Assembly: GCA_938028705.1 (NCBI GenBank)
Contig: CALIZI010000058.1
Span: 1-56,100 of the forward strand
From: an uncultured Saprospiraceae bacterium
GTDB taxonomy: Bacteria; Bacteroidota; Bacteroidia; Chitinophagales; Saprospiraceae
Direction: 5' to 3'
Length of the DNA stretch: 56,100 nt
Shown here: one piece after another, positions 48,293-56,100 of the stretch
Layout: the number at the start of each line of letters is the position of its first letter
How positions within the stretch are numbered: the first letter of the stretch is position 1
The notes under the pieces: generated by a model
What the model was told of the DNA's origin: nothing
Seen by the model: the letters and a program-made list of their open reading frames with translations, nothing else
Database searches by the model: none
Position numbers and translations under genes: made by a program

Positions 48293-48555
48293 TTTGGTAA
48301 AATATTGGTTATCAGTAAAATATTAAGGTTTAAATAATTTTATTTAAATAATTTATTTTTTTATTTTAAAAAACGCTTACGCTAATTTTTCCTCTTTATA
48401 CGCACACACTTATGCTTTTGTTGGGCGTATGGGTATTATAGCTATATTTACATATTAATGATATTTTTAAATTTCTATTTGTTGCTTGCAGGTACTTTAT
48501 CAGGGTACTTTACCCACTCGCTAAATAAGTGGAAAACATCGACATGTTTATCGAA

Positions 48556-48687
48556 GTAGTTGACACTTTTTCACGCAGAGGGCGCAGAGTTCGCAGAGGG
48601 CTAATCATACAATCTCTGCGAACTCTGCGTTCTCTGCGTGATTACTCAATTTGAAGAGTCTATTACAATTCAAAAAACTATCAACTA
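48556..48687. repeat. CGCAGAG palindromic element, copy 2
   Basis: Bounded by GTTGACACTTT and AAAACTATCAAC-like ends, the stem CACGCAGAGGGCGCAGAGTT faces AACTCTGCGTTCTCTGCGTG. The order and spacing match the copy at 42016-42145, including the GTGATTACTC word after the right stem. The rest of the gap upstream of the receptor (48293-48555) is AT-rich and holds no gene. Confidence 0.85.
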
Positions 48688-48745
48688 CTTTTATACTTTA
48701 GATGAACTTGTCAAAACATCGAATATTTCGTCGCCCCCTTCACCG

Positions 48746-49327
48746 TCAGTCGTTTGCCGTTTGTCCTTCACCGTTAGCCGTCCACCGTTCATACACATTA
48801 GCAAAAACCAACCCTATCAAACTTCCCAATACCGCCCCTGTTATCACATCCATCGGATAATGCACGCCCACATACACCTGTCCGTAGGCGATAGACGCTG
48901 CCCAAGTCAGCAATGCCCAACGTATCCATTTTTTCCGAAATACACCAAACACTAAAGACAGAAACACAGCCAATGCAAAATGATTGGTCGCATGGGAGGA
49001 AGTGAAACTATATCCACCACCACAGCGCACCAACTCCCGCACCTCAAAGCGCAAACCGACATCATTGCAAGGGCGCACTCTTTGAACGATTGGCTTCATC
49101 AATTTGCTGCTTGCCATGTCCGCCACACTTATCGTTGCCACTGCAAATAAGATGACCACCAGACCGCGTTTGTGCCAATTAATTAATAAAAAAGAAGCAA
49201 TAAATATATACAAAGGCATCCAAACGTATTTGCTTCTCCAATAAGGCATTATGGCATCAAAAAACGCATTGTGCCACTGTCCGTTGAGCATACTGAAAAG
49301 CCATTGATCGTATTGGATAATGTCCAT
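48746..49327 (-). CDS. PAP2-family phosphatase
   Basis: The 193-residue membrane protein has about five transmembrane helices. It belongs to the PAP2 family, which removes phosphate from lipid phosphates or diphosphates such as undecaprenyl diphosphate. Motif 1 is KPIVQRVRP (78-86), motif 2 is TSSHATNHF (109-117, with H112), and motif 3 ends VGVHYPMD with H156 and D160. The arginine normally in motif 3 (SR before xYxGxH) is replaced by Q150 (YGQVYVGVH); I recall this variant in other Bacteroidota, so activity cannot be excluded. The last 13 or so residues (WTANGEGQTAND) are encoded by a GGTGAACGG-type phrase array that also supplies the stop. Confidence 0.88.
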   Translation of the reverse strand: MDIIQYDQWLFSMLNGQWHNAFFDAIMPYWRSKYVWMPLYIFIASFLLINWHKRGLVVILFAVATISVADMASSKLMKPIVQRVRPCNDVGLRFEVRELVRCGGGYSFTSSHATNHFALAVFLSLVFGVFRKKWIRWALLTWAASIAYGQVYVGVHYPMDVITGAVLGSLIGLVFANVYERWTANGEGQTAND

Positions 49328-49329
49328 TT

Positions 49330-49440
49330 AAAAAGTGTTGAAGTGTTGAGGTATTGAGGTATTGAGGTGTTGAAGTATTGTAGAAAAAAAATTTTGCGTA
49401 GCAAAAATATGCACTTCAACACTTCCGCACTTCAACACTT
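49330..49440. repeat. GAAGTGTTGAGGTATT phrase inverted repeat
   Basis: Left arm 49330-49382 (AAGTGTTGAAGTGTTGAGGT...) and right arm about 49411-49440 (CACTTCAACACTTCCGCACT...) surround an A-run and a TTTTGCGTAGCAAAA hairpin. It fills the gap between the PAP2 start and the methyltransferase stop. The methyltransferase's final TGT TGA is itself phrase sequence. Confidence 0.85.
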
Positions 49441-50151
49441 GAGAATTAATCTCGGCGAGTGTTGTTTATTGAAATCATTGAGTTGATAATCTCCGAAAGT
49501 TTCTTTTACAGTCAGTCCGGCTTGGTGGAAAAGGCGGGTCAATTCCTTGTATGTAAAAGCACGGACTTTTTCTTGGTGTTGGTGTTGTTTGCCTTCCGCC
49601 TCGAATGTTATGGTTTTAACTATATATCCATTGGTGATATTGCGTTGAATATGGAATTTAACATCTGACAGTTCCTTGACCTCTTCTGCCACGAGGCGGT
49701 CAGCAACATATTGTACATTCAAAAAATCCATTACAAAAACGCCATTGGACTTCAGCGATTTAGCAACATTTTTCAAGACCCTCAAATCATCTTTTTCATC
49801 ATCAAAATACCCGAAACTCGTGAATAAATTAAAGACATAATCAAAGTAATTTATCCGAAAACCATCCCGCATATCGTGTTGAAAAAATGACAGATGCTCG
49901 TGTTCAGATTCACGTGCTGCATTGATGCTTTGCTCCGACAAATCTGTACCCGTCACATCAAAGCCTTTCTTGGCAAGGTAAATCGAATGTCGTCCCTTGC
50001 CACAAGCCAAATCCCAAATTGTAGCCTGTGGCGGCACGTTGAGGTGTCTGACCAAATTATCCATAAACATACTCGCTTCTGCATAATCCCGATGCTGATA
50101 CAAGATGTGGTAATACTTGGAGTCAAACCATTCTGCAAACCAATTTTTCAT
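49432..50151 (-). CDS. Class I SAM-dependent methyltransferase
   Basis: The 239-residue cytosolic enzyme has the Rossmann motif I IWDLACGKGRHSIYLAKKG (45-63), followed by the acidic GTDLS (68-72) and FFQHDMRDGFRINYFDYVFNL. These mark a small-molecule methyltransferase of the Methyltransf_25/11 kind. The acceptor is unknown. I chose the ATG at 50151 (MKNWFAEWFDSKYYHILYQH), the conserved family start; upstream in-frame codons lie in a phrase repeat. The C-terminal Cys and stop codon come from another phrase repeat. Confidence 0.88.
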   Translation of the reverse strand: MKNWFAEWFDSKYYHILYQHRDYAEASMFMDNLVRHLNVPPQATIWDLACGKGRHSIYLAKKGFDVTGTDLSEQSINAARESEHEHLSFFQHDMRDGFRINYFDYVFNLFTSFGYFDDEKDDLRVLKNVAKSLKSNGVFVMDFLNVQYVADRLVAEEVKELSDVKFHIQRNITNGYIVKTITFEAEGKQHQHQEKVRAFTYKELTRLFHQAGLTVKETFGDYQLNDFNKQHSPRLILKC

Positions 50152-50228
50152 TGTGTGTTGGTGTTGTGGTGTCGTGGTGTCGTCGTGTTGTAGATTCGTC
50201 AACCACGACACTACAACACCACGACACA
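50152..50228. repeat. GTTGTAGTGTTGTGG phrase inverted repeat at the methyltransferase start
   Basis: Words GTGTTGGTGTTGTGGTGTCG (left) and CCACGACACTACAACACCAC (right) pair around TAGATTCGTCAA. The array touches the methyltransferase ATG at 50151, so the hairpin would lie in its 5' leader. It is the third copy of this phrase in the window (also 16209 and 23919). Confidence 0.85.
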
Positions 50229-50276
50229 ATAAAAAAAGCAATGTATAAATTTTCTGCAAAAAAACTTAGGCATTTC

Positions 50277-50307
50277 TTTACAAACAATAAAAACTCCCTT
50301 ATCTTTG
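50277..50307 (+). promoter_or_regulatory. Promoter of tRNA-Ser
   Basis: TTTA (50277-50280) lies 19 nt before TATCTTTG (50300-50307), which fits the Bacteroidota -33/-7 arrangement (TTTG, TAnnTTTG). The tRNA begins 5 nt after the -7 box, so transcription would start at or very near its 5' end. Confidence 0.65.
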
Positions 50308-50311
50308 CAGC

Positions 50312-50396
50312 GGAGAAATGGCAGAGTGGTCGAATGCACCGGTCTTGAAAACCGGCGTACCGCGAGGTACCGGGGGTTCGAATCCCTCTTTCTCCG
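50312..50396 (+). tRNA. tRNA-Ser (anticodon UGA)
   Basis: The acceptor stem GGAGAAA (50312-50318) pairs with TTTCTCC (50389-50395), with G discriminator. The anticodon stem CCGGT/ACCGG holds loop CTTGAAA with anticodon TGA (50346-50348), reading UCA codons. The long variable arm GTACC-GCGA-GGTAC identifies a type II tRNA, and GGTTCGAAT is the T-loop. CCA is not encoded. Confidence 0.97.
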
Positions 50397-50405
50397 CACT
50401 CACAA

Positions 50406-50442
50406 AGTCATTTGATTCTTTTAGAGTCAAATGGCTTTTTTT
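50406..50442 (+). terminator. Intrinsic terminator after tRNA-Ser
   Basis: AGTCATTTGATTC pairs with GAGTCAAATGGCT (one G-T pair in the lower stem and another near the loop), followed by a run of seven T. Confidence 0.85.
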
Positions 50443-50887
50443 GTTACTGACATTATACCTCGCCCACCTTTCTTTTCCTATCTGTTTCTATGTTTTTGTC
50501 CTGTTTTACTAAACTTAAATAATTGAATATCAATTAAATAAGTCATTATTCATATCTATATTCAGTTCATTTTAAAATTTTAAAAAAGTTAAAAAAATAA
50601 TTATTTTAAAAATAATTATGTAGATATTGAAATAATTTTTACATTTGACTTTAGTTATTATACACCTGTACGAATTTAATTAAAAAATAATAACTATTTT
50701 TTAATATTAAATTCATTAAAAGTGCTTCTTAATATTGAAGCCAACAGAAATACAAAGAAGTTTAGCTGCAACTTTCCTTCAAACATCCGTTTTCCACACA
50801 TTTCTACTTTGTGGCTGTTCTTCATTTATCTCATTAAATGATTCATATTCTCTACAAGCACGTATGAATCCAAAAACTATTTTTACT
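50443..50887. other. AT-rich leader before the metzincin gene
   Basis: The first half is plain AT-rich sequence. From 50735 the reading frame of the downstream gene is open with a TTG, but those 51 codons precede a normal signal peptide and have no conserved character. I therefore treat them as leader. No other gene or strong repeat is seen. Confidence 0.5.
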
Positions 50888-53800
50888 ATGAAAAACCTGA
50901 TTTTACTAATCTTTTTGATGACAATAAGTATCTGTTCAAAAGCAACTATTGTTATCCCACCTGCAAATTTAGCTGAGGTAGCTTACAACTCCGACCTTGT
51001 GATTTATGCCAAAGCGGAATCTCACCAAAACGGGAATGTCTATATCAATAATTTCAGAGTGCTTGAAGTCATCAAGGGAAATGTGAGCAAGGACGATATT
51101 GTTGCGGTAGAAGAATACAGCGGCGGTCAGCTTAACGGTATGCGTACCGTCATTTCCGGTGATGTAGATTTCAAACTGGGCTATAATTATATTCTTTTTC
51201 TTTCTCAAGTGGGTACGGGAAATTACAAAACCCGTCAGTTGTCTATGGGTGTTTTTGAAGAAGGAAAATTGGACAAGCAAAACGTCATCGGACGTACAGG
51301 TGATATTTTAGATATTGCCCTTGCCGGAGGTACACTATACAATTACAGTGAATTGACAGGTTTGTATCGAACAAGCGATTTTGTCAATCATTTGAGGGCA
51401 GTGATGAACGGTGCGTCTGATTGGAACTACCTTGATGCAGGTTTTGTAGTATATGACAATACAGGCCAGAGCGATGGTAATAATTTTGTGCCACAGGGAC
51501 AATTGAAATCCGTTGCTCCATGTCCCAATGAAGCCCCTTGTCATTGTACCACTTTATTCGGACCTCCGGGAGCCAGCCAAACTAAGTATGAAGATAATAA
51601 CTGGACGGTATGTGTGGCAGGCGGCGCACAAGATGACCCGACAACAAGCACAGAGATTGCCGATTTGCAGACTGCCATTGGAGCTATGAATGGTATGACG
51701 GGCATCAATATCTCTTATACCGGAGTGGATGCAGCCGCTACACCTATTACATGCGGACCTTGCCTGGGCGGAGGCATAACGGGAGCAGCGTGCGATGCTT
51801 TCAATTTTGCGGCAGGTAGTTGTAATAAAATGTACGTCTTTTTTGACGACCCTTGTATGCAAATTCCCGATGTAAACCCCGCGAACTGTTCAGGTACATT
51901 GGGCATTGGCGGTCACTTTGCAAGCGGTACGCATGTAGATGAATGTGGAGATACCTGGCAAACAGCTTGTGTACCTTATTTTGTGATGAATAATTTTGGT
52001 GTTTGTGCGCCGAGTACCGTTAATCAAAATGATTATATCGCGGTTTTGATACACGAAATGTTGCACGCCGTAGGTGTAGGACATCATTACGACGCTTCAG
52101 CTTTTACTACAACAGATGCTGCCAATAATACTTGTGGTGCTGCGGGTGCCAATAATCCTGCAAATGCACCAACAGGTACAATTTCGCATGACGGAAATGA
52201 ATGTTCGGGTATTATGAACCCTGTTATTTGTAATAGCCCTTCACCTACAGCTCCGGATTTTTCAATTACAGCATTGGACAATTCCTGTACTGATTGGATG
52301 TATAATATTACTGCTGATGCCGCATGTACAGTGGATGCAGGCGAACCCACTCCTGCAACAGCCGATGTATGTGATACTGATTTGGCTGCTGTAGATGTGA
52401 CTACTGTTTTTGCAGACCCGGGTGTTCCGGGTACGCCTTCTTTAAATCAAAATTACGTTATTGTTGACCCTACGAGTACCCCACCCAATGATATTATTAC
52501 GGTTTCTAACACTGCTGTACTGGATTTGACAGGACTGGCTGTCGGTGACCAAGCCTGTGTTACCTCCGTAGCTTATACCCAAGAGACACTGGATATTGTT
52601 ACTGCGTTTTTGGATGCCCAATTAGCAACCATTTGTGTTCCTGTAGTTGGTACTCCTTGTGCTTCCGATCTTATCGGACCTTTTGGCACACTTGATTTAT
52701 CCGGTTTCCTAAATGGACTAAATGGTGCCTTTGAAACTGTTGGTTTCAACTTCACCTCTGATGATATTGCTCTTTGGTGTGCCAATCAGGAAATTACCAT
52801 ACCTTTATCAGCTTTAGGAGTTGGTCTAAGTGATTTTGTGGTAGATTTAACAACAATACCCGGTTTAGAACCTGATGGTTTCTGTTGTGATTTTTCTACC
52901 GACACTCATTGTCTGACAGTGATTTCTTGCGGAGCATGCCTTATAGAAAATGTAACAAGTACAGATGCCATGTGCAATGGCGATAATGCTGAATATGAAA
53001 TTTGCTTTGATGTAACGGAGGGTAGTGGTGATTATAATATTGTAGATACAGATGCCGGAAATGCCGTACTCTTCAATCAAGCCGGTTTGCCTACCGATAC
53101 CGACCCCGCAATTATGGGTGACGAAGTGTGCATCACAGTCACCATCGCAGGACCTACTATGGCTGCCGTTCTGAATGTAGATGTGGTGGACAATACAGAT
53201 GCCATGTGTATAGGCGGAATGCCCGTTGGGGTAGCTGTACCGGCTTGTCCGGCAACAGCTTGCGAAGCCGCAGCACCCGTAGTCAGCAATGACGGTGGTG
53301 ACTGCCCTGCCGACGGTGACGGTAGCGGTGATAATACGCCATTTGTATTTATGGAAGACGGTACGGGCAATATGAATGCACCCTACATCACCGAATACAT
53401 TGTGCTTGACGGCGCAACGGGAAATATCGTAGGCGTATTCACAACGCTTGCAGATGCCGAAGCAGCCGCCAATACCGAAGCCACTACCAATGGCGATGCC
53501 TGCATTCAAGCCATTAATCACAACCAAACGGAATTTATGACCATATCCGGTGAACTGACCGGATGCATCATTGCATCAATACCACAAAGTACCCTCACAG
53601 ATTTATGGGGATTGATACAAGTTGCCGCTCCCGGCACTACCGCCACAATAGCAGATATTGAAGGCTACATTGCCAATGGTGCAGGTGGTATAGTAGATTT
53701 AACTCCGCTTGGCGGTCCGCCAGACTGTGCCGTTTCGCCTTTCTGTTACGTAATTGGTAATGAGGATTGTGTGACGGCTGCTGCCTGTTGTCCTGTCATT

Positions 53801-55039
53801 ACTATGGTAGATATGCCTGCGGACGGATGTAGTGCCACCACACAAACCATCTGTGTGACTTACGACCAAGACCCGACCGGAGTTGTTATGGCAGATATTA
53901 ATGGCGTCATGGGTACAATTACAGGAAATCAAATTTGTTATGATATTCCGTTAGAAAATACAACCTGTGAGGCAATCATGTTCGATATTATCCACAACGC
54001 GACTTGTGTTGACGATGGTTCGGATATTTTATTGACCGACGGTACAAATACCAATGGTCTCAATCTCGGACCGGTTATGGTATTTCCCGTTTATCAAGTC
54101 ACGAATCCTGCCGATGATACAGGCACTTGTGGTGCTTTCACCGTCAATTTGATGTCTAGTAATCTTGATGGTACACCTAATACGATGTGTCAGACTGCCA
54201 CACTTAACTGCATGGCAGATGGCGATATGTTTACCATTGATTATACGGCTGCTCCCGACCCTGTTACCAATCCGATACCAATGCAGATTACCGATGCCGA
54301 TATATTGGCTTGTTCAGGTACATTATCTCTAAGTTCGGGAACTTGTGCTATGTGTCCTACGACTTGCGATCCGTCTATTGCCACCTTTATTGCACCGCCT
54401 GTTGTGATTGCATCCGAAAGTGAATGTCCTGATGGAATGAATTTATCAGGCGGTATGTTGGGTGCTGCTGTGGGTTGTCCTGCCGGTTCTATGGTACAAT
54501 ATTCCGTTGACGGCGGACCTTTCAGCACAAGTGTACCGATGTACAACCAAACGACTTCCGAAACAATTACGACACAATGCGTATGCACTGTCGATGCGGA
54601 TGTGGTGAGTATGTCCACCGATGTAACAACCACACCGGGTGCATGTGTATGTGAGATACAAGCCATGATAGTAGATGAATCTTGTAATGATGGTGGAGAT
54701 GATGACCCCTCCAATGATATGATTACCTTCACAGTTGCTATCATTGATAATGGAAATGGCAGTGCCACAGGTTGGATGGATGACCAAGTTGCTGCACCAC
54801 AATCTGACATCTACGGAAACACTGCAACTTATACATTAATGCCAAATAGTAGTCTTATGATTACTTATACAGATGCCAGCGACCCTGATTGCATGACTTC
54901 CATTACACTGGTTGCCACAGATTGTGAAACGAGTGAAAATATCCCAACCGTAGGGGAATGGGGGTTAATCATACTTGCTTTACTGATGTCTATTGTAGCC
55001 GTAATCGGAATCAAACAACGTGAAAGAGAATTGGCATAG
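50888..55039 (+). CDS. Secreted metzincin-like protein with IPTL-CTERM C-terminal anchor
   Basis: The 1383-residue protein starts at ATG 50888 with a normal signal peptide (about 1-18). Residues about 20-130 are a beta-rich N-terminal domain (YNSDLVIYAKAES, RVLEVIKGNV). A catalytic domain then carries HEMLHAVGVGH (389-399), the zinc motif HExxHxxGxxH. The SGIMNP segment with M443 looks like a Met-turn, so this is a metzincin-type protease fold. About 900 residues of Cys-rich, acidic Ig-like or hyalin-like repeats follow. The final 32 residues (IPTVGEWG, hydrophobic stretch, KQRERE) are an IPTL-CTERM sorting tail, not a T9SS domain. The protein should be exported and held at the membrane or processed by a CTERM-specific enzyme. 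The substrate is unknown. Confidence 0.85.
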   Translation: MKNLILLIFLMTISICSKATIVIPPANLAEVAYNSDLVIYAKAESHQNGNVYINNFRVLEVIKGNVSKDDIVAVEEYSGGQLNGMRTVISGDVDFKLGYNYILFLSQVGTGNYKTRQLSMGVFEEGKLDKQNVIGRTGDILDIALAGGTLYNYSELTGLYRTSDFVNHLRAVMNGASDWNYLDAGFVVYDNTGQSDGNNFVPQGQLKSVAPCPNEAPCHCTTLFGPPGASQTKYEDNNWTVCVAGGAQDDPTTSTEIADLQTAIGAMNGMTGINISYTGVDAAATPITCGPCLGGGITGAACDAFNFAAGSCNKMYVFFDDPCMQIPDVNPANCSGTLGIGGHFASGTHVDECGDTWQTACVPYFVMNNFGVCAPSTVNQNDYIAVLIHEMLHAVGVGHHYDASAFTTTDAANNTCGAAGANNPANAPTGTISHDGNECSGIMNPVICNSPSPTAPDFSITALDNSCTDWMYNITADAACTVDAGEPTPATADVCDTDLAAVDVTTVFADPGVPGTPSLNQNYVIVDPTSTPPNDIITVSNTAVLDLTGLAVGDQACVTSVAYTQETLDIVTAFLDAQLATICVPVVGTPCASDLIGPFGTLDLSGFLNGLNGAFETVGFNFTSDDIALWCANQEITIPLSALGVGLSDFVVDLTTIPGLEPDGFCCDFSTDTHCLTVISCGACLIENVTSTDAMCNGDNAEYEICFDVTEGSGDYNIVDTDAGNAVLFNQAGLPTDTDPAIMGDEVCITVTIAGPTMAAVLNVDVVDNTDAMCIGGMPVGVAVPACPATACEAAAPVVSNDGGDCPADGDGSGDNTPFVFMEDGTGNMNAPYITEYIVLDGATGNIVGVFTTLADAEAAANTEATTNGDACIQAINHNQTEFMTISGELTGCIIASIPQSTLTDLWGLIQVAAPGTTATIADIEGYIANGAGGIVDLTPLGGPPDCAVSPFCYVIGNEDCVTAAACCPVITMVDMPADGCSATTQTICVTYDQDPTGVVMADINGVMGTITGNQICYDIPLENTTCEAIMFDIIHNATCVDDGSDILLTDGTNTNGLNLGPVMVFPVYQVTNPADDTGTCGAFTVNLMSSNLDGTPNTMCQTATLNCMADGDMFTIDYTAAPDPVTNPIPMQITDADILACSGTLSLSSGTCAMCPTTCDPSIATFIAPPVVIASESECPDGMNLSGGMLGAAVGCPAGSMVQYSVDGGPFSTSVPMYNQTTSETITTQCVCTVDADVVSMSTDVTTTPGACVCEIQAMIVDESCNDGGDDDPSNDMITFTVAIIDNGNGSATGWMDDQVAAPQSDIYGNTATYTLMPNSSLMITYTDASDPDCMTSITLVATDCETSENIPTVGEWGLIILALLMSIVAVIGIKQRERELA

Positions 55040-55263
55040 CATTATAGCTTCTACTGAAATAAGGCTATTTTTAAATTAATTTTTAACAATAAATATATTA
55101 TAAAATAATTTTAATTGATTAAAAAACGGCTATATTTCAGTGCGACCATTATAATAATGACTAATGTATTTTAAAATATTTATAAAAATTAAATTAATAT
55201 TTTTTTAATAAAATGAAAGTATTATAATTTAAAATTATTTTTTATAAAAATTTAAATCATATC

Positions 55264-55304
55264 AAAAACACCTGTCCGGTTTTGTCGGTCAGGTGTTTTT
55301 TTTT
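55264..55304. terminator. Bidirectional intrinsic terminator
   Basis: AAAAACACCTG (55264-55274) pairs with CAGGTGTTTTT (55290-55300), and more T follow. The stem is flanked by A and T runs so it can act on both strands. It is 225 nt past the metzincin stop and 20 nt before the GNAT start. The stretch between (55040-55263) is AT-rich without a gene. Confidence 0.8.
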
Positions 55305-55324
55305 ATTTTTGAGAAAAAGTAAAT

Positions 55325-55894
55325 ATGGTAAATGTATCTACTGCTCAATCGGAAAAAGATTTGAGAGAAATTATCGCCTTGCAAACTATTAATTTACCGA
55401 AAAATATTAGCGCAGAGGAGGCTGAAAGTCAGGGTTTTGTCACCGTAGTTCACGATTTTGATATATTGAAAAGAATGAATGATGATGCAGCCCATATTAT
55501 CGCCAAATCAGCGGATAAAGTGGTGGGATACTGTCTTGCTATGACCAAAAAATTTAAAGATGACATACCTGTACTTATTCCGATGTTTGATAAAATGGAC
55601 GAACAGACCTATCAAGGCAAATTCATCAGGGATTATCATTATATTATTTGCGGGCAAGTCTGTGTAGCGAAAGAAGCAAGAGGGCGAGGTGTCTTTGATA
55701 AATTGTATCGTCATTATCAGAAGGTCTATGCTTCGACTTATGACCTTATTCTTACTGAAATTGCTATCCGCAATCAACGCTCTATACGCGCACATTATCG
55801 TGTGGGTTTTGAGACCTTACTTCGCTATCATGCACCCGATGGTGAAGCATGGGAAATTGTGATTTGGGATTGGCAGAAAACCAAACGAGTATAA
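55325..55894 (+). CDS. GNAT-family N-acetyltransferase
   Basis: The 189-residue protein has GNAT motif A, IICGQVCVAKEARGRGVFDKLY (107-128), with the acetyl-CoA loop RGRGVF at 119-124. An earlier VGYCLAMTKKF strand and a late IRNQRSIRAHYRVGFETL helix-strand pair follow the fold. It transfers an acetyl group from acetyl-CoA to an amine; the acceptor is not evident. It has a terminator just upstream, so a promoter must lie within about 20 nt of the start, or it depends on read-through. Confidence 0.85.
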   Translation: MVNVSTAQSEKDLREIIALQTINLPKNISAEEAESQGFVTVVHDFDILKRMNDDAAHIIAKSADKVVGYCLAMTKKFKDDIPVLIPMFDKMDEQTYQGKFIRDYHYIICGQVCVAKEARGRGVFDKLYRHYQKVYASTYDLILTEIAIRNQRSIRAHYRVGFETLLRYHAPDGEAWEIVIWDWQKTKRV

Positions 55895-55955
55895 ATCTGT
55901 TACTATATAGGACGTGGAAGGAAAACAGACAAGCACAGAATATTAAAAAAATCAA

Positions 55956-56100
55956 TTCGCTCATCTATACTATAAGGTGAAAATCGTTATTGTAATGTAA
56001 AATCCCGTCATTCGTCGGGACAAGTTGTAAAATAATAAATGTAAAATGTAAAAGTGTATAACGTGAATGTTTTTTAACAATAATTTGATTTTCAAATTTT
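55956..56100. repeat. Second copy of the 292-bp palindromic element (cut by window end)
   Basis: From TTCGCTCATCTATACTATAA to the window end, this matches 15133-15277 with about three differences in 145 nt, including the CCCGTCATTCGTCGGG hairpin and AACGTGAA (56060-56067). The right half should follow outside the window. Confidence 0.92.

Noticed and set aside
50735-50887. N-terminal extension of the metzincin protein from a TTG start
   Set aside because: A standard signal peptide begins at ATG 50888; the extra 51 codons have no conserved character.

Overview
The window is a chromosomal segment of an AT-rich Bacteroidota bacterium, most likely an uncultured Saprospiria/Chitinophagia-like lineage. 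The evidence is two giant secreted proteins with type IX secretion (T9SS) C-terminal sorting domains, a TonB-dependent receptor followed by DUF4249 lipoproteins, the DUF3822-rsmD pair, an archaeal/eukaryal-type prolyl-tRNA synthetase, TAnnTTTG-type -7 boxes, and few visible Shine-Dalgarno sites. The assignment is inference from gene content; no rRNA is present.

Layout. 0-2.4 kb: a PLP fold-III enzyme and a lipoprotein closely resembling periplasmic cyclohexadienyl dehydratase (PheC), probably one operon. 2.8-7.3 kb: a 1476-aa beta-propeller/MAM T9SS protein. 7.6-14.6 kb: proS, two small hypotheticals, a secreted low-complexity basic protein, a FadL-type outer membrane protein and an aldo/keto reductase. 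14.6-16.4 kb: gene-free, filled with nested palindromes. 16.5-24.6 kb: envelope and sugar genes (UDP-sugar dehydrogenase, galE, mpl, polyprenyl-phosphate glycosyltransferase), then DUF3822 and rsmD. 26.2-33.3 kb: a 2376-aa SdrD-B repeat adhesin behind a 1.57-kb gene-free leader. 34-43.7 kb: ansA, a crtA-like gene, gyrB, gatA, a MltD-like transglycosylase and hemA. 43.8-48.3 kb (minus strand): a TonB receptor with two DUF4249 lipoproteins, the second split by a frameshift. 48.7-50.2 kb: a PAP2 phosphatase and a SAM methyltransferase. 50.3 kb: tRNA-Ser(UGA). 50.9-55 kb: a metzincin-like secreted protein with an IPTL-CTERM tail. 55.3 kb: a GNAT acetyltransferase.

The genes are mostly housekeeping or envelope genes. 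The striking content is between them. Many intergenic spaces hold an inverted pair of arrays built from a short phrase of 7-16 nt, often with a different phrase at each site (for example GCGATAATGCTGAAAT, GGTTAATGGTGAACGG, GTTGTAGTGTTGTGG, GAAGTGTTGAGGTATT). These arrays begin exactly at, or supply, the stop codons of the neighbouring genes and often end just before the next start codon. Alongside them are longer dispersed palindromic elements: a 292-bp element with about 102-bp arms and a second copy at the window end, a TTGACAAT-bounded element whose central stem covaries between copies, and a CGCAGAG element. Several are inserted inside one another. No transposase, integrase or CRISPR-cas gene is visible, so whatever moves or maintains these sequences must be encoded elsewhere.
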